Shown here one piece after another: positions 1-9,154 of a stretch of DNA of 64,000 bases (within the stretch, counting starts at the first letter, position 1; every line of letters starts with the position of its first letter). The notes below the pieces were generated by a model. That model searched no databases and was not told the origin of the DNA. It saw only the letters and a list, made by a program, of their open reading frames with translations. Origin of the DNA: Brucella tritici (GTDB taxonomy: Bacteria; Pseudomonadota; Alphaproteobacteria; Rhizobiales; Rhizobiaceae). Location: positions 1-64,000 of the forward strand of contig NZ_WBWA01000015.1 in the NCBI RefSeq assembly GCF_008932295.1, read 5' to 3'. The translations under genes were made by a program, and so were the position numbers.

Positions 1-1
1 T

Positions 2-169
<168 letters not shown>

Positions 170-171
<2 letters not shown>

Positions 172-1714
172 AGTCTTCGTCTGTCGCCATCTGGCTCAGC
201 AATTCGCCTTTGCCGCGCTGGCGCATGATCATGGGGACGACGACTGCGGCAATCGCCAGTGCGATCAGCACAATCGATACCCAGGAATGGACCAGAGTCA
301 TCGGGTTTCCCTGGCTGATCTGCAAAGCCTGACGCAAGCTTTTTTCTGCCATCGGTCCGAGGATCAGGCCGACGACAACCGGCGCGATGGGATATGAGAA
401 GCGTCGCAGCACATAGCCCAGCACACCGAATGCCAGAAGCAGGCCAAGCTCGAATGAGACCGGCAGGCCGAACAGCATGGAGGTGGAAGCATTTGCGCCG
501 ATTGTTCCAAGCGTTGCGAAAACCAGAATGCCTGCATAGAGCCAGTGGCGCGGGATGGTGAGCATCTTCACCCACAGGCCGATCAGCGGCAGGTTGAGAA
601 CCAGCAGCATCAGATTGGCGACGAGAAGGCTCGCCACCAGACCCCAGACCAGCGTGGCATTGGTCACGAACAGGAGGGGGCCGGGCTGCAGGCCGAACTG
701 CTGGAAACCGGCGAGCATGATTGCAGCCGTCGCCGTGGTGGGCAGGCCGAGCGTCAGAAGCGGGACGAGCGTTCCGGCAGCGGAAGCATTGTTGGCTGCC
801 TCTGGCCCTGCAACGCCTTCGATAGCGCCTTTACCGAATTCTTCCGGATGTTTCGAGAACTGTCGTTCCGCCGAATAGGAAAGGAAGCTAGATACATCAG
901 CGCCGCCCGCAGGCATGGCCCCGATGGGAAAGCCGATGGCGGTACCGCGCAGCCACGGCATCCACGAGCGTTTCCAGTCGTTTTTGGTCATCCAGACGGA
1001 ACCCTTGACGGCAATGACTTCATCTTCTGGCCGAAGCTTCTTCGACACGACCGCAAGGGTTTCACCGATGGCGAACAACGCGACTGCCAATGTGGTGACA
1101 TTGATGCCATCGAGCAGGTTCGGCGTTCCCATGACAAGGCGTGCCTGACCGGTCAACTGGTCGATGCCGATCAGGCCGAGCCCCAATCCGATGAACAGGG
1201 ATGTCAATCCGCGCAGCGTGGAATCGCCGAATGCGGCCGAGACCGTCATGAAAGCCAGAAGCATGAGCGCGAAATATTCGGAAGGCCCGAAGGACAAGGC
1301 GAATTTCACGACCCAAGGTGCTACGAAGGCGAGCGCCAGAGTGGCGATCAGGCCCGCAATGAACGAGCCGATGGCCGCCGTTGCAAGTGCTGGCCCGCCA
1401 CGTCCGGCCCGAGCCATCTTGTTGCCCTCCAACGCGGTGACGATGGAGGCGCTTTCTCCCGGCGTATTCAGCAGGATCGATGTGGTTGAGCCGCCATACA
1501 TGCCGCCGTAATAAATGCCCGCGAACATAATGAGGGAGCCGGACGGGTCCAGCTTGTAGGTAACGGGCAGAAGGAGCGCGACGGTGAGCGCCGGGCCAAT
1601 GCCGGGCAGGACGCCAACGGCTGTACCGAGCGTGACGCCGATCAGCGCATAAAGAAGATTCGATGGTTCAAGCGCCACCAGAAGCCCGTTGGCGAGAAGT
1701 GCGACAGTATCCAT
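170..1714 (-). CDS. tctA: TctA: large membrane subunit of a tripartite tricarboxylate transporter
   Basis: A 514-residue, very hydrophobic protein with roughly ten to twelve membrane segments. It carries the TctA family hallmark near the N terminus, including [20 protein letters not shown] and [18 protein letters not shown]. TctA forms the translocation channel of the binding-protein-dependent TTT family, which imports citrate and other di- and tricarboxylates with sodium or proton. It is the last gene of tctC-tctB-tctA on the minus strand, 118 bp after tctB; this gap is filled by a palindromic repeat. The length is normal for the family. No TctDE two-component regulator is nearby, so substrate and regulation are unknown. 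Confidence 0.93.
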
Positions 1715-1724
1715 GATGGCACTT

Positions 1725-1836
1725 AGCCTTTAAAGCATTTCCAGCAAAAACGCGAAGCGGCTTTGCGTAGGATAATGCGACAAAACAAGGACTTAGAGCA
1801 TTTCCAATGTTTCAGTCAAAACTGGGAATGCTCTAA
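1725..1836. repeat. Rhizobial palindromic intergenic repeat between tctB and tctA
   Basis: Two palindromic modules lie in tandem. One (around 1749-1768) folds as ACGCGAAG/CTTTGCGT with one mismatch. The other pairs TTAGAGCATTTCCA (1793-1806) with TGGGAATGCTCTAA (1823-1836) with a single mismatch. 'AGCATTTCC'-type arms are common in intergenic repeats of Brucella and related Rhizobiales. The right arm runs into tctB, and the repeat supplies the tctB stop codon. Confidence 0.65.
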
Positions 1837-2330
1837 ACGAATTGTTCGAGCCAGCCGGACGGCAGCGATAGCTGCAGGCCGCGCGCAAAGATGAACCAGA
1901 TCACGAAGGCAAAGACGATGCCGACGGGAACGCTGATCCAGAATTTGCGATAGCCGAAGCCGCGTGCTGTTGCTGCGAAAAGCAGGCCGGTGGACAGGGA
2001 AAAGCCGACTGTCTTCATCGTCAGCATCTGGATAGCCAGGCCGCCGATGATCCATGCCATAGGGGCGATTTCCTGATGCTCACGCTCGGGGAAATCACCG
2101 CGAAGCGCTTCGAATACGGTCCATATGGCAAGGCCGAACAACCCGGCTGCAACGACATAGGGGACGGTTTTCGGGCCGACCGGCGAGTAGCTCGTCACGT
2201 CGTTGCCATAGGTTGTCGACCACGCAATGGCGATGGCGACAGCTGCAAGAACAAGGGCGATGACAAGAGCGGCGAAATCTGGCGCCGCCCCTTCCGGGCG
2301 GCGGTTTTCCTGCGGTTCTGATCCTGTCAT
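1833..2330 (-). CDS. tctB: TctB: small membrane subunit of a tripartite tricarboxylate transporter
   Basis: A 165-residue protein with about four membrane segments, the usual size and topology of TctB (DUF1468), the small integral subunit that partners TctA. Its ATG overlaps the tctC stop codon in an ATGA arrangement (2327-2330), which implies translational coupling. Its TAG stop (1833-1835) lies inside the right arm of the palindromic repeat, so the last residues (LEQFV) are probably dictated by the inserted repeat rather than by family conservation. TctB is poorly conserved in sequence; the call rests mainly on size, hydrophobicity and position between tctC and tctA. Confidence 0.88.
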   Translation of the reverse strand: MTGSEPQENRRPEGAAPDFAALVIALVLAAVAIAIAWSTTYGNDVTSYSPVGPKTVPYVVAAGLFGLAIWTVFEALRGDFPEREHQEIAPMAWIIGGLAIQMLTMKTVGFSLSTGLLFAATARGFGYRKFWISVPVGIVFAFVIWFIFARGLQLSLPSGWLEQFV

Positions 2331-3277
2331 TTGACGAGGCCGATTTCCTTGAGGATGGTCTCAGTCGCGGCGACGTCCTTGGCAAGCTGCTCCTTGAATG
2401 CCGGGCCAGCGAGATAGGTATCCGCCCAGCCCTTGTCTTTCAGGGCCTTCTGCCAGGATGCGGACTTCACCATTTTCTCGATATCGGCATTGATGGCAGC
2501 TTCCTGTTCGGCAGTGATGCCGGGAGCCGCACCCACCATGCGCCAGTTCTGGATCGAAACATCCACGCCGCCTTCCTTGAAGGTCGGTGCGTCGATGCCT
2601 TCCACGCGCTCGTCGCTCGAAATGCCGATGATGCGCAGCGTACCAGCCTTGATCTGGGCTTCGAATTCGCCGTAGCCGGAAATGCCAACGGTCACCTGAT
2701 TGCCGAGAATGGCCGCCAGTGCTTCACCGCCGCCGGAGAAGGCGATGTAATTGACCTTGGTCGGGTCGACCCCTGCTGCCTTGGCAAAGAGGCCAGCGGT
2801 GATGTGATCGGTGCCACCTGCGGAACCGCCGCCCCACGAAACGGAGCCCGGATCAGCCTTCAGCTTCGCGGCAAGATCGCCAAGATTCTGGATGTCGGAA
2901 GATGCCGGTACGACGATGGCTTCATATTCACCTGTGAGGCGTGCAATCGGCGTGATGGCATCGAGTGTCACCGGCGACTTGTTGGTCAGGATAGCGCCGA
3001 CCATGACATAGCCGCCGACGATGAGCTGGCTCGGGTCGCCCTTGTTCTGGTTTACAAACTGAGCGAGGCCGATGGTGCCGCCAGCGCCTGGAACGTTGAT
3101 GACCTGAACGCTGCCGGAAATCTTTTCATCCTGAAGCGCGCTCTGCATCGTGCGTGCCGTTTGGTCCCAGCCGCCGCCCGGAGCCGCAGGCGCAAGCACC
3201 TTATAGTCTTCTGCGGAAGCAGAGCCTGCCATGGCCAACGCCGCCACCGACGTCAGGGCCAAAATAAATCTACGCAT
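2327..3277 (-). CDS. tctC: TctC: periplasmic binding protein of a tripartite tricarboxylate transporter
   Basis: A 316-residue secreted protein of the TctC/Bug family. It has a Sec signal peptide (MRRFILALTSVAALAMAGSASA, about 22 residues) and family features such as APAAPGGGWDQTAR and the GGxxGTDH loop (GGGSAGGTDHITA) that contact the carboxylate ligand. It captures the substrate and delivers it to TctAB. I start it at ATG 3277, preceded by GGGAGGACAT; a longer open frame begins 16 codons upstream but would put non-signal residues ahead of the signal peptide. It is the first gene of the operon. Ligand is unknown; citrate-like or another organic acid is likely for the family. Confidence 0.92.
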   Translation of the reverse strand: MRRFILALTSVAALAMAGSASAEDYKVLAPAAPGGGWDQTARTMQSALQDEKISGSVQVINVPGAGGTIGLAQFVNQNKGDPSQLIVGGYVMVGAILTNKSPVTLDAITPIARLTGEYEAIVVPASSDIQNLGDLAAKLKADPGSVSWGGGSAGGTDHITAGLFAKAAGVDPTKVNYIAFSGGGEALAAILGNQVTVGISGYGEFEAQIKAGTLRIIGISSDERVEGIDAPTFKEGGVDVSIQNWRMVGAAPGITAEQEAAINADIEKMVKSASWQKALKDKGWADTYLAGPAFKEQLAKDVAATETILKEIGLVK

Positions 3278-3510
3278 ATGTCCTCCCAGATAGAATGTAT
3301 GCCGCCTTCCGGCGGACCTCCCCAAAGTCCCGCTCCTCTAGCGGGAGTTGTCTACATGGATATTGCCAAAAACAAATTCAATAGGCCAGTATGTGCGACT
3401 ATAGTTTGGCCGTAATTTAAGCGGCAGACTTTCGAATCACTTGAAATTGCAGGCCGAAACAGAGCGCGAGACGCGCTTGACGGCGGCGATATGCCAACGT
3501 AATAGTGTAA

Positions 3511-3714
3511 CGACGGTTCCCCGACCGAGAGCGAAGGGGATTAATAGGGAACACGGTGAGGACGACCCGAAAAGGGGCCAAGACCGTGGCTGCCCCCGCA
3601 ACTGTAAGCGGATTGCCGTTCATCCTAGTGACGTTCAAAGCGTCATGCCACTGTGCCGGAGAAGCGCGGGAAGGCAGATGAACAGCAGATATTCGTGAGC
3701 CAGGAGACCTGCCG
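3511..3714 (+). promoter_or_regulatory. Cobalamin (adenosylcobalamin) riboswitch
   Basis: The leader contains the typical B12-riboswitch landmarks in order. They are GGTTCC near 3515, AATAGGGAACACGGTG at 3543-3558, CCGTGGCTGCCCCCGCAACTG around 3584-3604, and the terminal B12 box AGCCAGGAGACCTGCCG at 3698-3714. This aptamer normally switches off genes for cobalamin uptake or synthesis when adenosylcobalamin is plentiful. It lies upstream of the BtuF/C/D-like importer with a further 197 nt between the B12 box and the start codon, which must hold the expression platform. I did not see a clear terminator with a T-run there, so control may be at translation. Confidence 0.92.
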
Positions 3715-3911
3715 TTTAGTGTTGTCCATTGTCACGGGCGGGGATGCCCGGAGCAGGAGCCGGTTATGACAGATTTCCGCGTCGCAGGACGCTTCCTCCC
3801 ATCGTTATCGCATGATTTCGATATGTTCCCGGATATACCTGTTCGTCTTCCGCGCCGGACTTTATCCGCCGCCTGACAGGGCGTGTTTCTCTCATCATTT
3901 CGGGGACTTTC

Positions 3912-4943
3912 ATGAATATTCTCGGCAAGATGCCGTTTCGCGCCGCCTTTTGCGCGGCTGCATTTTTTCTCGCAGGCGGTGTGGCCGCTCAGGCAGCGGA
4001 AACGCGATATCCGCTGACTCTGAAAAATTGCGGTCGTGACGTTACCTTCAAGCAGGCACCCGCCCGCGCGGTTGCAGTTGGCCAGAGCAGTACAGAAATT
4101 CTTTACAGCCTGGGTCTCGGCGACAAGGTCGTCGGCACGGCAGTGTGGTTCGGCCCTGTTCTCAAAGGCTTTGAAGAGGTGAATGCCAAGGTCAAGCGGC
4201 TTGCCGATAATGATCCGAGCTTTGAAAGCGTTCTGGCTCAGAAGCCGGATATCGTGACGGCAGATTTCCAGTGGCATGTCGGCCCGACAGGGATCGTGGC
4301 AAAGCCTGAACAGTTCGAGGAACTGGGCATTCCGGCCTATACTTCGCCATCCGATTGCGTTGGCAAGGACAATTCCGGCGGTGGCGACGGCGTTCGTACA
4401 GCGGCGTTCAAAATGGATATCGTCTATCAGGAAATTACCGAACTGGCGCAAATCTTTGATGTGCAGGACCGTGGCGAGAAACTCGTCGCCGACCTGAAGG
4501 CGCGCGAAGCGGCTGCGCGTGAAAAAATTGGGGCTGCGGACGGAAAGCTTTCGGCTGTCGTCTGGTTCTCCAGCACGCAGGTCGATGCCGATCCCTATGT
4601 CGCAGGCAAGTTCGGCGCGCCCGCCTATATTCTTTCGGCGCTCGGCATCAAGAATGTGATCGACAGCGAGGAAGAATGGCCGACGGTCGGATGGGAAACG
4701 ATTGCAAAATCGAACCCTTCGATGATCGTGGCTGCAAAGCTGGATCGCCGTCGCTATCCGGCTGACGACATTGCCGTCAAGCACCAGTTCCTCGAGAACG
4801 ATGCAGTTACGAAGCTGATGCCTGCGGTTAAGGACAAACATGTCTTCGACATGGATGCACAGTCGATGAGCACGTCGCTTCGCGTGATCGAAGGCATTGA
4901 AACGCTTGCTGCCGACATTGCCGCCTCGGGCCTGAACAAGTGA
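3912..4943 (+). CDS. BtuF-like periplasmic binding protein, likely for cobalamin or a corrinoid
   Basis: A 343-residue class III (helical-backbone) periplasmic binding protein. Residues 1-30 form a Sec signal peptide ending near AAQAAE. The TroA/BtuF-like fold is suggested by RAVAVGQSSTEILYSLGLGDKVVG and by KPDIVTADFQW. Such proteins bind vitamin B12 or ferric siderophores; the cobalamin riboswitch upstream argues for a corrinoid. The ATG at 3912 follows GGGGAC. Its stop overlaps the permease start (GTGA at 4940-4943). The protein is longer than E. coli BtuF (about 266 aa) and belongs to the larger ABC-type Fe3+/B12 group, so the exact ligand is inferred from the riboswitch. No TonB-dependent outer-membrane receptor is present in the window. 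Confidence 0.85.
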   Translation: MNILGKMPFRAAFCAAAFFLAGGVAAQAAETRYPLTLKNCGRDVTFKQAPARAVAVGQSSTEILYSLGLGDKVVGTAVWFGPVLKGFEEVNAKVKRLADNDPSFESVLAQKPDIVTADFQWHVGPTGIVAKPEQFEELGIPAYTSPSDCVGKDNSGGGDGVRTAAFKMDIVYQEITELAQIFDVQDRGEKLVADLKAREAAAREKIGAADGKLSAVVWFSSTQVDADPYVAGKFGAPAYILSALGIKNVIDSEEEWPTVGWETIAKSNPSMIVAAKLDRRRYPADDIAVKHQFLENDAVTKLMPAVKDKHVFDMDAQSMSTSLRVIEGIETLAADIAASGLNK

Positions 4944-5995
4944 CGGTTCGGGCGGCGACAACAGGCTTCAAACAGAAGGGAAGGGCACGCTCCGGCGTGT
5001 TCTTCCTGGCCTTTTCGCTTGTCCTGCTTCTTCTTGCTCTTTGGCTAGGAGCGGCGATAGGCGAAACAGCAATACCGCTCGATGTGGTTGCGAAGACCGT
5101 GGCCAATCGGGTGTGGAATGCCGGATATCCGCTCGAGCCCATCGATGAAGGGATCGTCTGGAGCTATCGCCTCAGCCGTGCGGTTATCGCGGCATGTTGC
5201 GGCGCGTCGCTCGCAATATCCGGTGTCATTCTGCAGTCGTTGCTCCGAAACTCGCTCGCCGATCCTTATATTCTGGGCATTTCCGCCGGCGCTTCGACGG
5301 GCGCGGTCGGCGTTGCCATTCTCGGCATAGGCGCTGGCGTGCTGACGCTTTCGCTGGGTGCGTTCATTGGCGCTATTGTTGCTTTCTGCCTTGTGTCCCT
5401 GCTGGCGTTGCGAGCCGGACGCGGCAGCAGCGCGATCATCCTCGCAGGCATTGCCGGTTCGCAGCTTTTCAATGCGCTGACATCATTCATCGTCACAAAA
5501 GCCGCAAATGCGGAGCAGGCGCGCGGCATCATGTTCTGGCTTTTGGGCAATCTTTCGGGCGTGCGCTGGCCTGATGTCACTCTTGCCCTGCCTGCCTGCC
5601 TGATCGGGCTTGCCATCTGCCTGTGGCATGCGCGTGCGCTTGATGCCTTTACCTTCGGAACCGAATCCGCCGCTTCGCTCGGCATACCGGTGCGTCGCGT
5701 CTATGCGGTGCTGATTGGTGTCAGCGCCATGATGACGGCGGTCATGGTTTCCATCGTCGGCTCTGTCGGCTTTATCGGTCTCGTCATTCCCCATGCGGCG
5801 CGCATGGTGGTCGGGGTCAGACACGGCAGGCTGTTGCCCGCGGCAGCACTCATAGGCGCGATCTTCATGATCGTCGCCGATATTCTGTCGCGTATCATCA
5901 TTCCGGGGCAGGTTCTGCCAATCGGCGTCATCACGGCCTTGTTCGGGGCACCGGCCTTCGCCCTGTTGCTTGGACAAAGGAGGGCATCGTCATGA
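4940..5995 (+). CDS. BtuC/FecCD-family ABC permease
   Basis: A 351-residue membrane protein of the FecCD family, with about nine to ten membrane helices. Family signatures include SYRLSRAVIAACCGASLAISGVILQ near residues 72-95 (the R-xxR-xxx-xxGxxLAxSG motif) and FIGLVIPHAARMVVG in the C-terminal third. It forms the homodimeric channel that receives cobalamin or iron complexes from the binding protein. Translation starts at GTG 4940 and overlaps the upstream stop; its own stop overlaps the ATPase start (ATGA at 5992-5995). The whole cassette is therefore tightly coupled and presumably under the riboswitch. Confidence 0.92.
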   Translation: MTVRAATTGFKQKGRARSGVFFLAFSLVLLLLALWLGAAIGETAIPLDVVAKTVANRVWNAGYPLEPIDEGIVWSYRLSRAVIAACCGASLAISGVILQSLLRNSLADPYILGISAGASTGAVGVAILGIGAGVLTLSLGAFIGAIVAFCLVSLLALRAGRGSSAIILAGIAGSQLFNALTSFIVTKAANAEQARGIMFWLLGNLSGVRWPDVTLALPACLIGLAICLWHARALDAFTFGTESAASLGIPVRRVYAVLIGVSAMMTAVMVSIVGSVGFIGLVIPHAARMVVGVRHGRLLPAAALIGAIFMIVADILSRIIIPGQVLPIGVITALFGAPAFALLLGQRRASS

Positions 5996-6786
5996 TCCTC
6001 TCAGCACGCAATGTCGGCTGGTCGGCAGGCAATGTCGAAATTTTGCGCAATGTTTCGCTGGAAGTGGCGGAAGGTGAGTTTCTTGGCATCATCGGGCCGA
6101 ACGGATCGGGAAAGACCAGCTTTCTCTCCCTGCTATCCGGCGTTCGCAGGTGCCGTGTCGGCGAAATCAATCTGTGCGGCGCGCCCATCGCCAGTTTCAG
6201 CCGCCGCGAGATCGCCCGGAAAATGGCGCTGGTCGAGCAGCAGGCAGGAACGGCAGAACGCATTACGGCGCGCCAGGCGGTCGAACTCGGGCGGACGCCC
6301 TATCTTGGCGCGCTGTCGCCATGGTCGGCAGAGGATGATGCTATCGTTGACCAGGCGCTGGTCAATGTCGATATGGCGCATCTGGCCGACCGCTGCTGGC
6401 ATACGCTTTCCGGCGGTGAACGACAGCGCCTGCATATTGCCCGCGCTCTGGCGCAGGAACCGCAGATTTTGCTTCTGGACGAGCCGACCAATCATCTCGA
6501 TATCGGGCACCAGATCGGGTTGCTCGATCTTGTCAGCCGCCAGAAACTGACGGTGGTGGCCGCCTTGCACGACCTGAACCACGCCGCAATGTTCTGCGAC
6601 CGTATTGTGGTGATGGACAAGGGCAATCTCGTTGCGCTTGGCACGCCACGCGATGTTTTGCGGGCAGAGCGTATTGCCGAGGTTTTTGGCGTCGATGTCG
6701 ATGTCGAATATCAGGGTATCAGCGGCTGTCACATCCGTTATCGGACGCCGAGCCGTCGCTCTCTGGAGCTCAGACATTCGGCGTGA
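5992..6786 (+). CDS. BtuD-like ABC importer ATPase
   Basis: A 264-residue ATPase of the FepC/BtuD family. The Walker A motif GPNGSGKTS is at residues 35-43, the signature LSGGERQR is near residue 140, and Walker B LLLDEPTNHLD follows, with the H-loop in AALHDLNHA. It powers the BtuC-like permease. ATG 5992 overlaps the permease stop. It is the last gene of the riboswitch-controlled cassette. The C-terminal tail of about 20 residues after the conserved domain is unremarkable. Confidence 0.92.
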   Translation: MILSARNVGWSAGNVEILRNVSLEVAEGEFLGIIGPNGSGKTSFLSLLSGVRRCRVGEINLCGAPIASFSRREIARKMALVEQQAGTAERITARQAVELGRTPYLGALSPWSAEDDAIVDQALVNVDMAHLADRCWHTLSGGERQRLHIARALAQEPQILLLDEPTNHLDIGHQIGLLDLVSRQKLTVVAALHDLNHAAMFCDRIVVMDKGNLVALGTPRDVLRAERIAEVFGVDVDVEYQGISGCHIRYRTPSRRSLELRHSA

Positions 6787-7210
6787 CCGATTATCTGCAT
6801 TTCTTCTAATGAATTGGAAATAAATAGGACTATAAAATAGATATAGCTAATATAGATGCTATGAAATGTCGGGTAACGTTATGAGAATATGTAGTTCTTT
6901 CAAATTTTTCTCACAGTAATTTGAGCGGTTTTGTTGACAAACTGTTTCCGCCGCGTTGACGATTGGGTTATAAAAACTCAGCGCATCGGGACAGTGTACT
7001 CATCTGCAAGGCTGGGGCCTTTCTTGTTGAGTGCACCGCTGAAGGACAGAAGAGATCATTCTTTGATTTGTTCCGTCATTCACGGTCCTGATATGCGGGT
7101 CGTTCCGGTTTTCGGGAAGATCCGTTTTAAATAAAGAAACATTATTGGCATGTTCGCGTGAATGCGGTGTGCGGCGAATGCAGTTTTTTCAATGAATTAC
7201 TATACTTATA
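6787..7210. other. Gene-free AT-rich stretch
   Basis: This 424-bp gap between the convergent btuD-like and SMP-30 genes is AT-rich at its left end. A short open frame (6931-7134, 67 codons) opens with TTG, lacks a Shine-Dalgarno sequence and resembles nothing I know. A TTGACA hexamer occurs at 6934-6939 without a well-placed -10 box. I see no tRNA, repeat or convincing small RNA, although the terminator at 7216-7251 could end an unrecognised rightward transcript. Confidence 0.5.
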
Positions 7211-7215
7211 AAGAG

Positions 7216-7251
7216 CGGCGGCTTTTCGTTTTGGAAAGCCGCCGTTGTTTT
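7216..7251. terminator. Terminator between btuD-like gene and SMP-30 gene
   Basis: A perfect 10-bp stem (CGGCGGCTTT 7216-7225, AAAGCCGCCG 7235-7244) with a 9-nt loop is followed by TTGTTTT on the plus strand. On the minus strand it lies immediately beyond the SMP-30 stop and is followed by CTCTTTAT, so it can serve leftward transcription too. Confidence 0.75.
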
Positions 7252-7252
7252 A

Positions 7253-8185
7253 TCAAGGATATTGAGCGCCGGTGACGGTGAGATAGACCGCATAGAGCGA
7301 CTTGGTCGCTGCAATGAACAGCCGGTTGCGGCGCGGACCGCCGAAAGTCACATTGGCGACCGTCTGCGGCGTCTTGATCTTGCCGAGAAGCGAGCCTTCC
7401 GGCGAGAAGCAGTGCACGCCGTCGCCAGCGCTGGTCCACAGATTGCCGTCAATATCGAAACGGAAGCCATCCGGCAGGCCGTTGTCGATGGTGCAGAATA
7501 TGGCGCCGCCGGTAACCCGCTTGCCGCCGTCCACAACATCGAAGACACGGATGTGGCGCGGCGCATTCTCATCGTGGCTATAGGCGCTGTCGGCGACATA
7601 GAGCCGGGTTTCATCCGGCGAGAAGGCGAGGCCATTCGGCTGATGGAAGTCGGTTACGACGGCATTGATCTCGCCAGTCTTCGGGTCCAGCCGATAGACA
7701 TTGCGCGACGGCTGTTCCGGCTCGGCCTTATAGCCTTCATAATCGGCCATGATGCCGTAGGTCGGATCGGTGAACCAGATTGTTCCGTCCGAGCGCACGA
7801 TCACGTCGTTGGGCGCATTGAGCTTCTTGCCCTGATAACCGTCCGCCAGCACGGTGATGCTGCCATCCGGTTCCGTACGGGTGACGCGACGACCTCCATG
7901 CTCGCAGGTGACGAGGCGTCCCTCACGGTCGCGCGTGTTTCCATTGGAAAAATTGGACGGGCTGCGGAACACCGAAACGCTGCCGCCAACCGGGGCTTCC
8001 GGGACCCAGCGCAGGATGCGCTGGTTCGGAATGTCGCTCCACAGCAGGCAGTTCTGGTCACCGAACCACACCGGGCCTTCCGCCCAGCGGCAATCGCTGT
8101 AAAGTTCGTCCAGATCGGCGCTCGGCACGATCATCTGCTTGAAGCGCTCGTCGTGGATTTCGTAAATCGAAACAGTTTTTGACAA
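7253..8185 (-). CDS. SMP-30/gluconolactonase-family lactonase
   Basis: A 310-residue protein of the SMP-30/gluconolaconase/LRE family, a six-bladed beta-propeller that uses a divalent cation to hydrolyse sugar lactones. Visible family features are CRWAEGPVWFGDQNCLLWSDIPNQ (metal-ligand Glu in the EGP motif), NDVIVRSDGTIWFTDP and the PNGLAFSPDETRLYVADS block. No signal peptide is seen, so it acts in the cytoplasm. It starts at TTG 8185, with GGAG nine bases upstream. It is the last gene of the sugar ABC operon, 21 bp after the second permease, so it probably opens the lactone made by oxidising the imported sugar; the sugar dehydrogenase itself is not in this operon. Confidence 0.85.
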   Translation of the reverse strand: MSKTVSIYEIHDERFKQMIVPSADLDELYSDCRWAEGPVWFGDQNCLLWSDIPNQRILRWVPEAPVGGSVSVFRSPSNFSNGNTRDREGRLVTCEHGGRRVTRTEPDGSITVLADGYQGKKLNAPNDVIVRSDGTIWFTDPTYGIMADYEGYKAEPEQPSRNVYRLDPKTGEINAVVTDFHQPNGLAFSPDETRLYVADSAYSHDENAPRHIRVFDVVDGGKRVTGGAIFCTIDNGLPDGFRFDIDGNLWTSAGDGVHCFSPEGSLLGKIKTPQTVANVTFGGPRRNRLFIAATKSLYAVYLTVTGAQYP

Positions 8186-8206
8186 GGAAAGTTACTCCGA
8201 AGGAAT

Positions 8207-9154
8207 TTAACGTTCGGCGCGTCGGCCACTGGCGAGGATAATCACCGCAATGATGGTGAGCCCGGTCAGGACAAGACGGACACCGGCGCCGAAGCCGTAG
8301 GTGTTGAGCATCGAAACTATGAGGAACATGAAGAGGGCGGCGCCCCAAATGCCGGGGATGTTGGAATCGCCGCCAGCAACCGCCGTGCCGCCGATAATGA
8401 CAACGGCAATCGACATCAAAAGATATTCAGCACCCATGTTCAGCGCCGCACCGCCCGAGAAGCAGGCAAGCAGGAAGCCGCAGAGCGAAGCGAGCACTGC
8501 ACAGAGCAGATAGGTGACGAAGCGCGTGCCATCGACCGGAACGCCCGCCATACGCGCTGCGAAGGGGTTCTGGCCGATTGCCGAAATCCAGCGTCCATAG
8601 ATGCTTTTCTTCAGAAGCACCCAGCCGATGACCGACAGGATCAGCGCTACGATGGCGACGTTGGGAATGCCGAGCGTGGAGGATGTGGTGAACTGCGCGA
8701 GGCTTTCAGGCGGTTTTACGCGCAGGCCGCGATTGCTCCAGATGGCGGTGGACTGGATCAGGAAGCTCATCGACAAGGTGGCGATGATGGGCGGAATGCG
8801 TAGAAGCTTGATCAGCGCATAATTGCAGATGCCAATGGCAACACCAACCAGAATGGCAACGCCTAGCCCCGCCAGCACCATGCCGTCCTGGGTATCCATG
8901 AGCTTCAGCGCCAGCGTGGCGGCGAGCGTCATGTTGGCTGGGACAGACAGATCGATGTTGCCGGGGCCGAGCGTGATGACGAACATCTGCCCGAGGCCGA
9001 CGATCACCGAGAAGGAGGCGAAAGTGAAAGCCGCGTGAGAGAGCCCATGTGCGCCTGCGCCCCCGGTAAAAAGGATGGTGATGATCCAGACGACGGCAGT
9101 GGCGATGAACGACCATATCCACGGGCGGTTGGTAAGGATAGCGAAACCGCTCAT
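8207..9154 (-). CDS. Ribose-type sugar ABC transporter permease (second)
   Basis: A 315-residue RbsC/BPD_transp_2-family permease with about nine to ten helices. It has the family block GLGQMFVITLGPGNIDLSVPA and the cytoplasmic loop containing IGQNPFAARMAGVPVDGTRF. With the permease encoded just upstream it probably forms a heterodimeric channel for a monosaccharide or polyol. Its ATG overlaps the stop of the preceding permease (ATGA at 9151-9154), so the two are translationally coupled. Note that GPGNIDLSVPA differs slightly from the usual GGIDLSVG. Confidence 0.9.
   Translation of the reverse strand: MSGFAILTNRPWIWSFIATAVVWIITILFTGGAGAHGLSHAAFTFASFSVIVGLGQMFVITLGPGNIDLSVPANMTLAATLALKLMDTQDGMVLAGLGVAILVGVAIGICNYALIKLLRIPPIIATLSMSFLIQSTAIWSNRGLRVKPPESLAQFTTSSTLGIPNVAIVALILSVIGWVLLKKSIYGRWISAIGQNPFAARMAGVPVDGTRFVTYLLCAVLASLCGFLLACFSGGAALNMGAEYLLMSIAVVIIGGTAVAGGDSNIPGIWGAALFMFLIVSMLNTYGFGAGVRLVLTGLTIIAVIILASGRRAER

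Noticed and set aside
3328-3346. TCCCGCT/AGCGGGA hairpin upstream of tctC
   Set aside because: Short stem without a T-tail on either strand; no basis to call a terminator or operator.
3732-4961. 409-codon open frame antisense to the BtuF-like gene
   Set aside because: No family resemblance and no ribosome site; the opposite strand encodes a clear signal-peptide-bearing binding protein in a coupled operon.
6931-7134. 67-codon open frame in the gap after the btuD-like gene
   Set aside because: TTG start without a ribosome site and no similarity to a known family.
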